This document shows positions 9,909 through 19,557 of a DNA stretch of 64,000 bases, piece after piece; the first letter of the stretch is position 1, and the number at the start of each line of letters is the position of its first letter. The stretch lies in NCBI GenBank assembly GCA_025667525.1, contig CM046875.1:206642271-206706270 (forward strand), given 5' to 3'. Source of the DNA: Glebionis coronaria. Lineage: Eukaryota > Streptophyta > Magnoliopsida > Asterales > Asteraceae. The translations under genes were made by a program, and so were the position numbers. The notes under the pieces were generated by a model. That model saw only the letters and a program-made list of their open reading frames with translations. It made no database searches and was not told the DNA's origin.

Positions 9909-10600
9909 GTCACATCACAGACTATAACTCGATCTTCAAAGAAAGGAAAGTTTATCGCCGATGGTAAACTTATCCTAACAACGAGAGATTAATTTTTCTC
10001 GGGCATGAGCTTATTTTAAAAACATTCGAAGTTTTTAAGCTCACGCACTATGGTTCATTGTTAAATGTCAGACGATGACCCGATCCTCAAAGAAAGAAAA
10101 GTTTATCGCCGATGATAAACTTATCCTAACAACGAGAAATTAAGTTTTCTCGGGCATGAGCTAATATTAAAAACATTCGAAGTTTTTAAGCTCATGCACA
10201 ATGACTTACAGTTAAATGTCAGACTGTAAATCGAACTTAAAATAAAGGAAAGATTATCTTTTATGATAACTTATCCTCTTAACGAGAAATTCACCTTTCT
10301 CGGTCATGAGCTTGTATTAAAACATTCGAAGTTTTAAGCTCAGAAAGGAAAGTGTATCTTTTAAATAAGAGAACTTTTCCTCATAACGAGAAATTAACCT
10401 TTCTCGGTCATGAGCTTTCCGTTAAAACAGTCAAAGTTTTCAAGCTCATGAAAACGACTTCTAAGTAAATGTCAGCTTAGGACTCGTTCTTCATATAAAA
10501 GGAAAGGTTATCGCCGATGATAACTTATCCTTACACGAGAAGTTTACAACTTCTCGGACTTGAGCTTTCCTAAGATATTCTAAATCTTAAGCTCAAGTAA
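9909..10600 (+). other. Array of five multi-hairpin units
   Basis: Five related units begin near 9909, 10050, 10203, 10340 and 10455. A full unit has four hairpins: h1 with loop ending AATGTCAG (stem TTATAGT/ACTATAA in unit 1, TTACAGT/ACTGTAA in unit 3); h2 around GTTATCGCCGATGATAAC with outer AGGA/TCCT; h3 CGAGAA...TTCTCG; h4 ATGAGCTT...AAGCTCAT. The fourth unit lacks h1. Arms differ between units yet stay complementary, e.g. h4 CATGAGCTT/AAGCTCATG (unit 4) against ACTTGAGCTT/AAGCTCAAGT (unit 5). Confidence 0.8.
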
Positions 10601-10607
10601 TTGGTTT

Positions 10608-10691
10608 TCAAAACTTTGAACACAATTTTTCAAGAATTTCTCAAAAGGTTCTTCTAAATCTTTCAAAATTGTGTGTTCAAAAATGTTTTGA
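10608..10691 (+). other. Two-helix stem-loop S1, copy in body A
   Basis: Outer helix TCAAAAC/GTTTTGA (10608-10614, 10685-10691), inner helix TTTGAACA/TGTTCAAA (10615-10622, 10674-10681), and a large loop with an AGAA/TTCT apical pairing. The loop sequence ATTTTTCAAGAATTTCTCA also occurs at 43991-44010, where different arms again pair. Confidence 0.78.
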
Positions 10692-10697
10692 TAAAAA

Positions 10698-10892
10698 GAG
10701 CATGTCTTCTGGAATCGATAATATTTACGAACCTAGAAATTTCATTCAATAATGACACGGGATTGTAAACAAAGTTCGAGCAGAAGTTTAAAAAATTTAA
10801 AACATGCTCCATTATGGTTTGCTATTATTTCTGATAGTAACCCGCTTTTCACTTTGAAGTCAAGCATTTCACCGGAAAGCTTTGACTTCAAA
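10698..10892 (+). other. Hairpin cluster S2-S4, copy in body A
   Basis: S2 arms GAGCATGT (10698-10705) and ACATGCTC (10802-10809). S3 is around GCTATTATTTCTGATAGTAAC. S4 arms TTTGAAGTCAA (10853-10863) and TTGACTTCAAA (10882-10892). The same order is present at 42130-42325 in body C, with S2 arms GGGCATGT/ACATGCCC. Confidence 0.72.
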
Positions 10893-13295
10893 ATCCAAAG
10901 TTATCATCTCCACCAACCGTAGCAACTTACAATTGATATCTACATACTCGATGATGCGACTACTCAAACGGTGACTACAGCTCTTTCAATAGAACACGGG
11001 TCAACAATTGAGGGGGAGCAATTGTCCAACATTCAGAATCCTTGAAGCCGAGAGTGCCAAGTTCACCTATTGGTGTTAAGACAATTTTATCAATCATACA
11101 CATGGAGTCAAGAGATAACTTCAGAAGTTACGAGGAAGACCAACATTCGTGAACAAGAACCATGTGCTTCTTTCATATGATGTTCTCCATCATTCAGGTC
11201 CAACCTCGTAAATTGCTAATATTGTGAATTCATTATCATATATGATCTTTGCACGTGATAAATACCTTACACTTGTGTTTAAAAGGTATTTAATTTACGT
11301 TTCAAGTACACCCTCATTAATTTGAGGGGGAGCTTGTGTAATTCATGAAGATAATTGGATTTGCATTTTTCTTCCCAGATTTTCTTAAAATGCTATTAAA
11401 TCAATTGATATTAAAAACATCGATTGGGTTAATATTTTTAATATAGGGGAGAAAATGTGATTTAATATGGGATATGATCAATCATAAATGGTTTGACATA
11501 ACGTGATAGCTCATCCCGACATGTGCAAAATGTTTTCGGATATCGTGGCATATGTTAAGGGGGAGCAAAATGGATTTGCACTTCAAAATGGATTTCATGG
11601 TGAGATACACTTACCCAAAACATCTCTATTCACGACGGTGAAGATTGTGGTGACATAAGGATGGTAGGATAGGTTAAAGTCCAATGATTTCTCTAGAACC
11701 GGAGGAATCTTCCCAAGGACATTCAATAGCTAGAAATAGTAGTCCTTAGGAAAGATGGAGAAAGATTGGGAACGTAGCTGAATGCCGACCAAGTACTTAA
11801 GTTAGCACTGGAACAATCACAACAAGGTGCTAGTTATGACGTATTGGTAAGCATTGAAGGGGTTGAAGAATGAAAAAGAATTGTAAAGATAAAGGGTGTA
11901 AAGAAAGAAGCCCTCCTTACAACCTTAGGCAGAAACCGGGTCAACTCATATGCTATTGAGATCATTTTTAGTGATTCTTGATATTGAAGAAAGACATCAT
12001 GGACCCAGTGATGCAATGCAAAACCCTTCCCAGCTAACTCAAATATCTCTCAAAAGGTATTTGTTTTAATCGCACTGAGATCAACACATTATCTATTGGT
12101 TTATTCACTCCGAATAAATTGGTATTGAAAAGGTGGCACTCCTCTCCAGCCTCTGATCACTAAAATATAAAATGCATGATCTAGTCTAGAGCCATTTGAG
12201 ATCATCAAATATCTCATTAGGACACACTTTCATATTTCCTTGCTTCTTCACACACTGTGAAAAGTAAGAAAGATCTTAAGAGTCCTACGCAAAATCTTCA
12301 TGATCTTGCTTGAACATCCGAGTAATACGAAAGTATTTACAATGAAGATGGAAATCCTTCTTGAGCGAATATCAAAAAGCTCATGGTAGGTGACTTGTGC
12401 GATTCTTTATGAATCAAACTTGTGATAACTAGAAAGCAACAGTGGTTTAATTCTTAAATGAATTTAAACACGTTCCAGGCCTCTACGCAATATCTTAGTG
12501 ATCTTGCCAGAACATTCAGAGTAATACTATTAAGTATTTACAGTGACGAATGGAAATCCTTCTAGTGTTAACATCAAACAGCACTTGGTAGGTAACTTCC
12601 AAGATTCTATATGAATCAAGCTAGTGACAACTGGAAAGCAACGATGGTGCGGTTCTTAATTGAACTTCACTTGTTCCAGGAACATGAATTGACGGCTTCA
12701 AATCATGTGGATAAGATTATCCAAATGATTCACTCTTTACGTTCGCAGTCAGCTTTGGACGGTCGAGTAAAGAGAATGGGTTTACCCGCGAAATCTTGTC
12801 AAGGAGGTTCTTTATTGAAACTACCTGCCACAAGTACGATATTTAATATCGTCCAACGGTCTTCACCGACCGGAGGTAAAATGCTACCGAATTAGAATGA
12901 AATGTTCAAGGCCATTTCATCCGTGTATATTGTTTGTTGCTAACTGTCTTATGCAGCGTAACAAGAAGGTGGCATTGCGGTGTACAATCCAGAAGAAGTC
13001 GTCACCACATGCTTATACTACATACAATTAGTACTTAAACAAATTCAAGAAAGCCTGAAGGTCAAGTCTTCCGCTGTATCAAACTCTAAAGCTTTCAAGA
13101 ATTTAAAAGTATAAGTATGTGGAACATGATGTCACGAAGAGTCAAATATCACAAGTGAAGAATGCACAAGGTCAAGGCAAGGAAACATGCTCAAGACTAA
13201 AGTCAAAGATCACATCAAGCATATTCACAAGAACAAGATCGAAGACTCAAGCATAGATGCTAGGTTTAAGATTTTGTAAAAAGATGTGACCTCCC

Positions 13296-13422
13296 TTAGG
13301 GGGAGATTGTTGGATATACGTTTTTCCCAATAAAGTCTCGATCACATCTTAGTTAGCATAGATCACGAGATATAGACTATTTAGAACTTTGTCTCTTGGA
13401 GCGACCTCCCTTAGGGGGAGAT
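13296..13422 (+). repeat. Two PPT plus LTR-start junctions in tandem
   Basis: The block GACCTCCCTTAGGGGGAGAT followed by TGTTGG occurs twice, at 13289-13313 and 13404-13428. The first is followed by about 90 bp of LTR-like sequence (TGTTGGATATACG...). A short 3'-internal fragment (TTTAGAACTTTG...) then leads into the second PPT and the internal LTR. It looks like a truncated LTR between two copia bodies, formed by deletion or recombination. Confidence 0.65.
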
Positions 13423-13438
13423 TGTTGGAAATACGTTT

Positions 13439-14005
13439 TGTTGAATCCATTGGATCGTTAGACTCAATGGTTTACACCATTTATCTAGGTTGATTAACAT
13501 TCTTATTAATTAACATAGCGGAATAGAATGATAATCATGAACAAGATGTTTGACAAAGATGAATAGTTCCCAAAAGGATTTGTATTAATCATTAACACAA
13601 ATCACTCTAGGTGTGCATACATTGAATCCCACACCTAGAGATCATAATAGCAGTAGGTTACATTTTGTGTGTTGGAACTAATGAATAAAACCTACGTCTG
13701 GTGGTTCCTTTTATAGATTAAGGAAACCAGGAATACATGGAAACTAAATAAGATAATAATGACTAAATCAAAACAGAAATATTCATTCTTATCACTACTT
13801 TGACCAAATCTCCATCTTTTATTATATATGGCAGGGGGAACTCCAGCAGTGGGAACTCCAGCAGGGGAATCTTCAAGCAGTGGGATCTTGTACTAGCAGG
13901 GGTAACTCTCTTGTATTTCCTCCACCAGCTTGAACTCTTTCCTAATGCCATATTTGGTCCTTCTAGTTTCCATGGTGATTTGACTCATCAACTTTTGACC
14001 CAACA
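13439..14005 (-). repeat. LTR 1 of element B (567 bp)
   Basis: TGTTGAATCC...GACCCAACA. It holds a run of GCAGGGGG/GCAGTGGG motifs at 13830-13902. The short ORFs here repeat in all three LTRs and are not credible genes. Confidence 0.92.
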
Positions 14006-15654
14006 ATCTTCCCCTAGTTGATGATGTCAAAACACTTCCCCTTAAGCATACAACATCAAGGATCAACAGGCTGAACATTCTTTGTAGACAACTTCCCCTT
14101 TTTGACATGATCAAATAGGGATCTTCTATGTGAACAACCTTGATTTTCAACTACTACTTAACCAATATCATACATCAAACCCAAGTACGATACTTTTCAA
14201 AATACCCTCCATGAAACACATAGGAACACCCACCTAATAAAAAATGATTTTGAACAGTAGATACTCACATTAGTTGTCGTAATACCAATGAGCAGTAGCA
14301 AAAATCTTCACCTCGATATCATATGTGAATGACTAACACTTTATCAAATGAGCTTCCCCTTAAAGTGTGCTAGTCATTGATGAATCTTCAGTTCTGTAGG
14401 CTTTATGTAATGATTACATATGAAGAAAACTAATTATAACTTGCTTGATGATGAAGAAGAATAGCCCGAACTTGTGTTCTATATCTTGCACAAACCACGT
14501 GACAAAATGTCTCAAATATACAAAATCCTCATGAAAATGAGACACTGAGCACAATAATGTAACTCCTTCAAGTGATAGAAAATATGTGCATAGAGTACCA
14601 TAAGAAAAATCGCATATTCCTAGATCTTGTATCACTCTGTCACTAGGTGTTTAAGAATAAAAAAAACATACTCGCGAAAATCTACTTCGTCCTCAAATAA
14701 ATGATAAAACTTTTCTTCGTAATCAATAAAATTAAATCAAGCCTTTATACCTTTAAACCAGTTGCTGTGAATAACCAAACTCCAAGTCATTGCTGTCCCA
14801 AAAACCAACTCTGACAGCAGGGGGAACTTTTCTGGCAGCAGGGGGATTAATGAAGGCAGGGGGATCGTAGCAGGGGGGTCTTTTAATGAAAGCAGGGGCA
14901 ACTTTTTCACAAGCAGGGGAAACTTTTAATGCCCCTGTTTTTGTTATTAGCTGTACCCATATACCCCACTGTGTATGATCAAAATAACATTTGATCAAGC
15001 ATGAGATCACCAGTCACGTGTAACCACGAGTCCACTATTGCGTTGACTATTATAAGATCACACACGGACAAAAGTTTTAACAAGTATTTGCCTTTGTGAA
15101 AATTAGCAACTCACGCAATCCAATGGACCAATGTTTTTAATATGCTAGGTCTGCAACTCACCTCAATACACGTGACAGCTTCCATCATTCATGTCCCACT
15201 AGCAAATCATGATCATAACAAATCACGTGAACCTCTATCTTTGTACATTAATTGCACAAATATAATGATAAACATTATTATGTTATGACCCACGTGAACC
15301 AACCTTGACCACATTCACAACAATTGCTCCAACCAATTCGTGTGAACACAATGAAGTGTTTCGTGTGAACATAATGTTTGGCAAAACCATTCGTGTGAAC
15401 ACCATGTGAACAGCTTTGTTTATGTGGTCCCCTTTCCAACCCTTGTACCCATGAATTTAAATCAGTAACTAAAGATACGACTTTAATCACAGTGTCGTTA
15501 ACACATTGGGTAACAGTAGCCAATCAGAACCCCAAAAATCTTCACAGCAAAACATAATTAATTATCTAGGTTAAAATAAACCCTAGATCTTCACAGCAAT
15601 GAAATCAAACATCTTAATTCTCCTAGATATTGAGCCACCCGCTCTGATACCACA
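14006..15654 (-). other. Internal region 1 of element B, non-coding
   Basis: 1649 bp. A minus-strand PPT (CTAGGGGAAGAT) lies at 14006-14017 and a PBS at 15641-15652 (GCTCTGATACCA on plus). Six GCAGGGG motifs lie at 14815-14922. Five CACGTG palindromes are at 14496, 15015, 15169, 15224 and 15291. No coding similarity was seen. Confidence 0.85.
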
Positions 15655-16221
15655 TGTTGAATCCATTGGATCGTTAGACTCAATGGTTTACACCATTTAT
15701 CTAGGTTGATTAACATTCTTATGAATTAACATAGCGGAATAGAATGATAATCATGAACAAGATGTTTGACAAAGATGAATAGTTCCCAAAAGGATTTGTA
15801 TTAATCATTAACACAAATCACTCTAGGTGTGTATACATTGAATCCCACACCTAGAGATCATAATAGCAGTAGGTTACATTTTGTGTGTTGGAACTAATGA
15901 ATAAAACCTACGTCTGGTGGTTCCTTTTATAGATTAAGGAAACCAGGAATACATGGAAACTAAATAAGATAATAATGACTAAATCAAAACAGAAATATTC
16001 ATTCTTATCACTACTTTGACCAAATCTCCATCTTTTATTATATATGGCAGGGGGAACTCCAGCAGTGGGAACTCCAGCAGGGGAATCTTCAAGCAGTGGG
16101 ATCTTGTACTAGCAGGGGTAACTCTCTTGTATTTCCTCCACCAGCTTGAACTCTTTCCTAATGCCATATTTGGTCCTTCTAGTTTCCATGGTGATTTGAC
16201 TCATCAACTTTTGACCCAACA
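15655..16221 (-). repeat. LTR 2 of element B (567 bp)
   Basis: Same length and ends as LTR 1 and nearly identical to it. It is shared by both tandem units. Confidence 0.92.
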
Positions 16222-17871
16222 ATCTTCCCCTAGTTGATGATGTCAAAACACTTCCCCTTAAGCATACAACATCAAGGATCAACAGGCTGAACATTCTTTG
16301 TAGACAACTTCCCCTTTTTGACATGATCAAATAGGGATCTTCTATGTGAACAACCTTGATTTTCAACTACTACTTAACCAATATCATACATCAAACCCAA
16401 GTACGATACTTTTCAAAATACCCTCCATGAAACACATAGGAACACCCACCTAATAAAAAATGTTTTTGAACAGTAGATACTCACATTAGTTGTCGTAATA
16501 CCAATGAGCAGTAGCAAAAATCTTCACCTCGATATCATATGTGAATGACTAACACTTTATCAAATGAGCTTCCCCTTAAAGTGTGCTAGTCATTGATGAA
16601 TCTTCAGTTCTGTAGGCTTTATGTAATGATTACATATGAAGAAAACTAATTATAACTTGCTTGATGATGAAGAAGAATAGCCCGAACTTGTGTTCTATAT
16701 CTTGCACAAACCACGTGACAAAATGTCTCAAATATACAAAATCCTCATGAAAATGAGACACTGAGCACAATAATGTAACTCCTTCAAGTGATAGAAAATA
16801 TGTGCATAGAGTACCATAAGAAAAATTGCATATTCCTAGATCTTGTATCACTCTGTCACTAGGTGTTTAAGAATAAAAAAAACATACTCGCGAAAATCTA
16901 CTTCGTCCTCAAATAAATGATAAAACTTTTCTTCGTAATCAATAAAATTAAATCAAGCCTTTATACCTTTAAACCAGTTGCTGTGAATAACCAAACTCCA
17001 AGTCATTGCTGTCCCAAAAACCAACTCTGACAGCAGGGGGAACTTTTCTGGCAGCAGGGGGATTAATGAAGGCAGGGGGATCGTAGCAGGGGGGGTCTTT
17101 TAATGAAAGCAGGGGCAACTTTTTCACAAGCAGGGGAAACTTTTAATGCCCCTGTTTTTGTTATTAGCTGTACCCATATACCCCACTGTGTATGATCAAA
17201 ATAACATTTGATCAAGCATGAGATCACCAATCACGTGTAACCACGAGTCCACTATTGCGTTGACTATTATAAGATCACACACGAACAAAAGTTTTAACAA
17301 GTATTTGCCTTTGTGAAAATTAGCAACTCACGCAATCCAATGGACCAATGTTTTTAATATGCTAGGTCTGCAACTCACCTCAATACACGTGACAGCTTCC
17401 ATCATTCATGTCCCACTAGCAAATCATGATCATAACAAATCACGTGAACCTCTATCTTTGTACATTAATTGCACAAATATAATGATAAACATTATTATGT
17501 TATGACCCACGTGAACCAACCTTGAACACATTCATAACAATTGCTCCAACCAATTCGTGTGAACACAATGAAGTGTTTCGTGTGAACATAATGTTTGGCA
17601 AAACCATTCGTGTGAACACCATGTGAACAGCTTTGTTTATGTGGTCCCCTTTCCAACCCTTGTACCCATGAATTTAAATCAGTAACTAAAGATACGACTT
17701 TAATCACAGTGTCGTTAACACATTGGGTAACAGTAGCCAATCAGAACCCCAAAAATCTTCACAGCAAAACATAATTAATTATCTAGGTTAAAATAAACCC
17801 TAGATCTTCACAGCAATGAAATCAAACATCTTAATTCTCCTAGATATCGAGCCACCTGCTCTGATACCACA
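16222..17871 (-). other. Internal region 2 of element B, non-coding
   Basis: 1650 bp, nearly identical to internal region 1 with scattered single-base differences and one extra G in the G-rich tract. The PBS is at 17858-17869. Confidence 0.85.
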
Positions 17872-18438
17872 TGTTGAATCCATTCGATCGTTAGACTCAA
17901 TGGTTTACACCATTTATCTAGGTTGATTAACATTCTTATGAATTAACATAGCGGAATAGAATGATAATCATGAACAAGATGTTTGACAAAGATGAATAGT
18001 TCCCAAAAGGATTTGTATTAATCATTAACACAAATCACTCTAGGTGTGTATACATTGAATCCCACACCTAGAGATCATAATAGCAGTAGGTTACATTTTG
18101 TGTGTTGGAACTAATGAATAAAACCTACGTCTGGTGGTTCCTTTTATAGATTAAGGAAACCAGGAATACATGGAAACTAAATAAGATAATAATGACTAAA
18201 TCAAAACAGAAATATTCATTCTTATCACTACTTTGACCAAATCTCCATCTTTTATTATATATGGCAGGGGGAACTCCAGCAGTGGGAACTCCAGCAGGGG
18301 AATCTTCAAGCAGTGGGATCTTGTACTAGCAGGGGTAACTCTCTTGTATTTCCTCCACCAGCTTGAACTCTTTCCTAATGCCATATTTGGTCCTTCTAGT
18401 TTCCATGGTGATTTGACTCATCAACTTTTGACCCAACA
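17872..18438 (-). repeat. LTR 3 of element B (567 bp; 5' LTR on the minus strand)
   Basis: TGTTGAATCC...GACCCAACA, followed by TSD CGTTT. It differs from LTR 1 at single positions such as near 17883. Confidence 0.92.
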
Positions 18439-18759
18439 CGTTTTACGTATTTATGAAGGATCGATCGCTCCAAGGATAATTATGTAATGTGCTCGTGATC
18501 CACTTAGTAAATGTATAGTCCATATAGCCCACATGTAGGGTGGGCTATATATATCCCCTCCTAGCATGTTAGGAGGGGTTGGTCATTTTCATTAATCACA
18601 AATCAATCTTTACTTTCTCTCTCTACTCTTCTCTTTTCTCTCCTTTCTCTCTCTACACCCTCATCTCCCTTCTCATCTTCTTTATTTTATTAATCAATCC
18701 ATACATTAAATCCATCTAATCAATCATGTAGGATAGGCCAAAGATCGCGTAGACCTACA

Positions 18760-19557
18760 TTTGGTATCAAGAGCTATGGGGTGATTTAAGGTAATGATTT
18801 GTGTTGTTATTTAGTTTTTGATTGTATTAGTGTTCTTTAAGAAGATCCATCTTGATTCTTGGAGTTTTTGGTGATTTTGTGATTGGGATTAGTAGATAAG
18901 TATTAGTTTTTACTTATTTTAGTAGAAATCACAAAACTTTTTAGGTTATTTGGTAAAAATCTGGGTTTGTTCTTCATTTTTTTGATCGACTGAATACTCG
19001 TACAAGTTTCTGTTTCCCAGACAAAGTTCCGAACCAAAAAGTTCTGGATCAAAAAGTTCCGAACCAAAAGTTCCGGATCAAGGAAAGTTCCGGATCAAGG
19101 AAAGTTCTGGATCAAGACAAAGTTCCGAATCAAAAGTTCCGAACCAAAAGTTCCGGATCAAGGAAAGTTCCGGATCAAGGAAAGTTCCGGATCAAGACAA
19201 AGTTCCGAATCAAAAGTTCCGAACCAAAAGTTCCGGATCAACGGAAAGTTCCGGATCAAGGGAAAGTTCCGGATCAAAGGAAAGTTCCGGATCAAGGGAA
19301 AGTTCCGGATCAAGGAAAGTTCCGGATCAAATCTTCCGAACCAAAAGTTCCGAATCAAGGTGTTCCGAGCCTACATCTTCCGAATCAACACTTCCGAATC
19401 AACAAAAGTTCCGGATCAAGGGATATTTTACTTGTTTTTTCGACGATTTTTTAGAGGATTTAATCTTGGTTTCTTACAACAAAAACTCAACACAACTCAC
19501 AAACTTTACTTCACTGCTCGATCAACCGATAATCTTTGTCTCTTTGAAGTGAACAAA
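18760..19557 (+). other. 5' leader of copia body C
   Basis: The PBS-like TGGTATCAAGAGC begins at 18762 (one extra A compared with the outer LTR's PBS). AT-rich sequence follows, then the TTCCG array (19022-19425) and a short stretch before ATG 19558. Confidence 0.75.
19022..19425 (+). repeat. Tandem array of AAGTTCCGGATCAAGG-type units
   Basis: More than 20 units of 14-18 bp built on AAGTTCCGGATCAA / AAGTTCCGAACCAA. It shares its core with the arrays at 5732-5920 and 42808-43637. It sits at the same place (5' leader) as the array in body A. Confidence 0.9.

Larger units (their letters stand above)
9889..13307 (+). other. 3' non-coding domain of copia body A
   Basis: 3.4 kb without a credible ORF. 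In order: a hairpin array (9909-10600), large stem-loop (10608-10691), hairpin cluster (10698-10892), PPT-like AGGGGGAG motifs (11010, 11324, 11557), and a 1.7 kb block (about 11581-13290) that aligns base by base over long stretches with 44371-46090 in body C. That block includes an imperfect ~210-bp direct duplication (12272-12480 / 12481-12680). It ends in the PPT at 13296-13305. Confidence 0.75.
13439..18438 (-). mobile_element. Non-coding LTR retrotransposon B with three LTRs and two internal regions
   Basis: LTR-internal-LTR-internal-LTR with periods of 2216 and 2217 bp, flanked by TSD CGTTT (13434-13438, 18439-18443). The minus-strand orientation follows from the PBS (TGGTATCAGAGC on the minus strand) beside the second and third LTRs and from a purine tract beside the first. 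A single unit would be about 2.78 kb. No gag or pol similarity was seen, so it must be non-autonomous. Confidence 0.9.
13423..18759 (+). repeat. Internal LTR of the related copia family, split by element B
   Basis: 13423-13438 (TGTTGGAAATACGTTT) joins 18444-18759 when element B and one TSD are removed, giving a 332-bp LTR ending AGACCTACA. It has TATATATA at 18546-18553 with an inverted repeat on each side (18523-18549 and 18555-18578), a CT-rich tract and a PBS 2 bp later. It is similar in layout to the outer LTRs but clearly divergent in sequence. No second copy of this LTR is visible. Confidence 0.8.

Noticed and set aside
12611..12895. 94-codon ORF in the 3' domain of body A
   Set aside because: The homologous segment in body C (45350-45640) is frameshifted while its DNA is conserved, which fits non-coding conservation.
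13763..14150. Small ORFs in element B LTRs and internal regions
   Set aside because: They recur only because B is tandemly repeated and show no domain or family.
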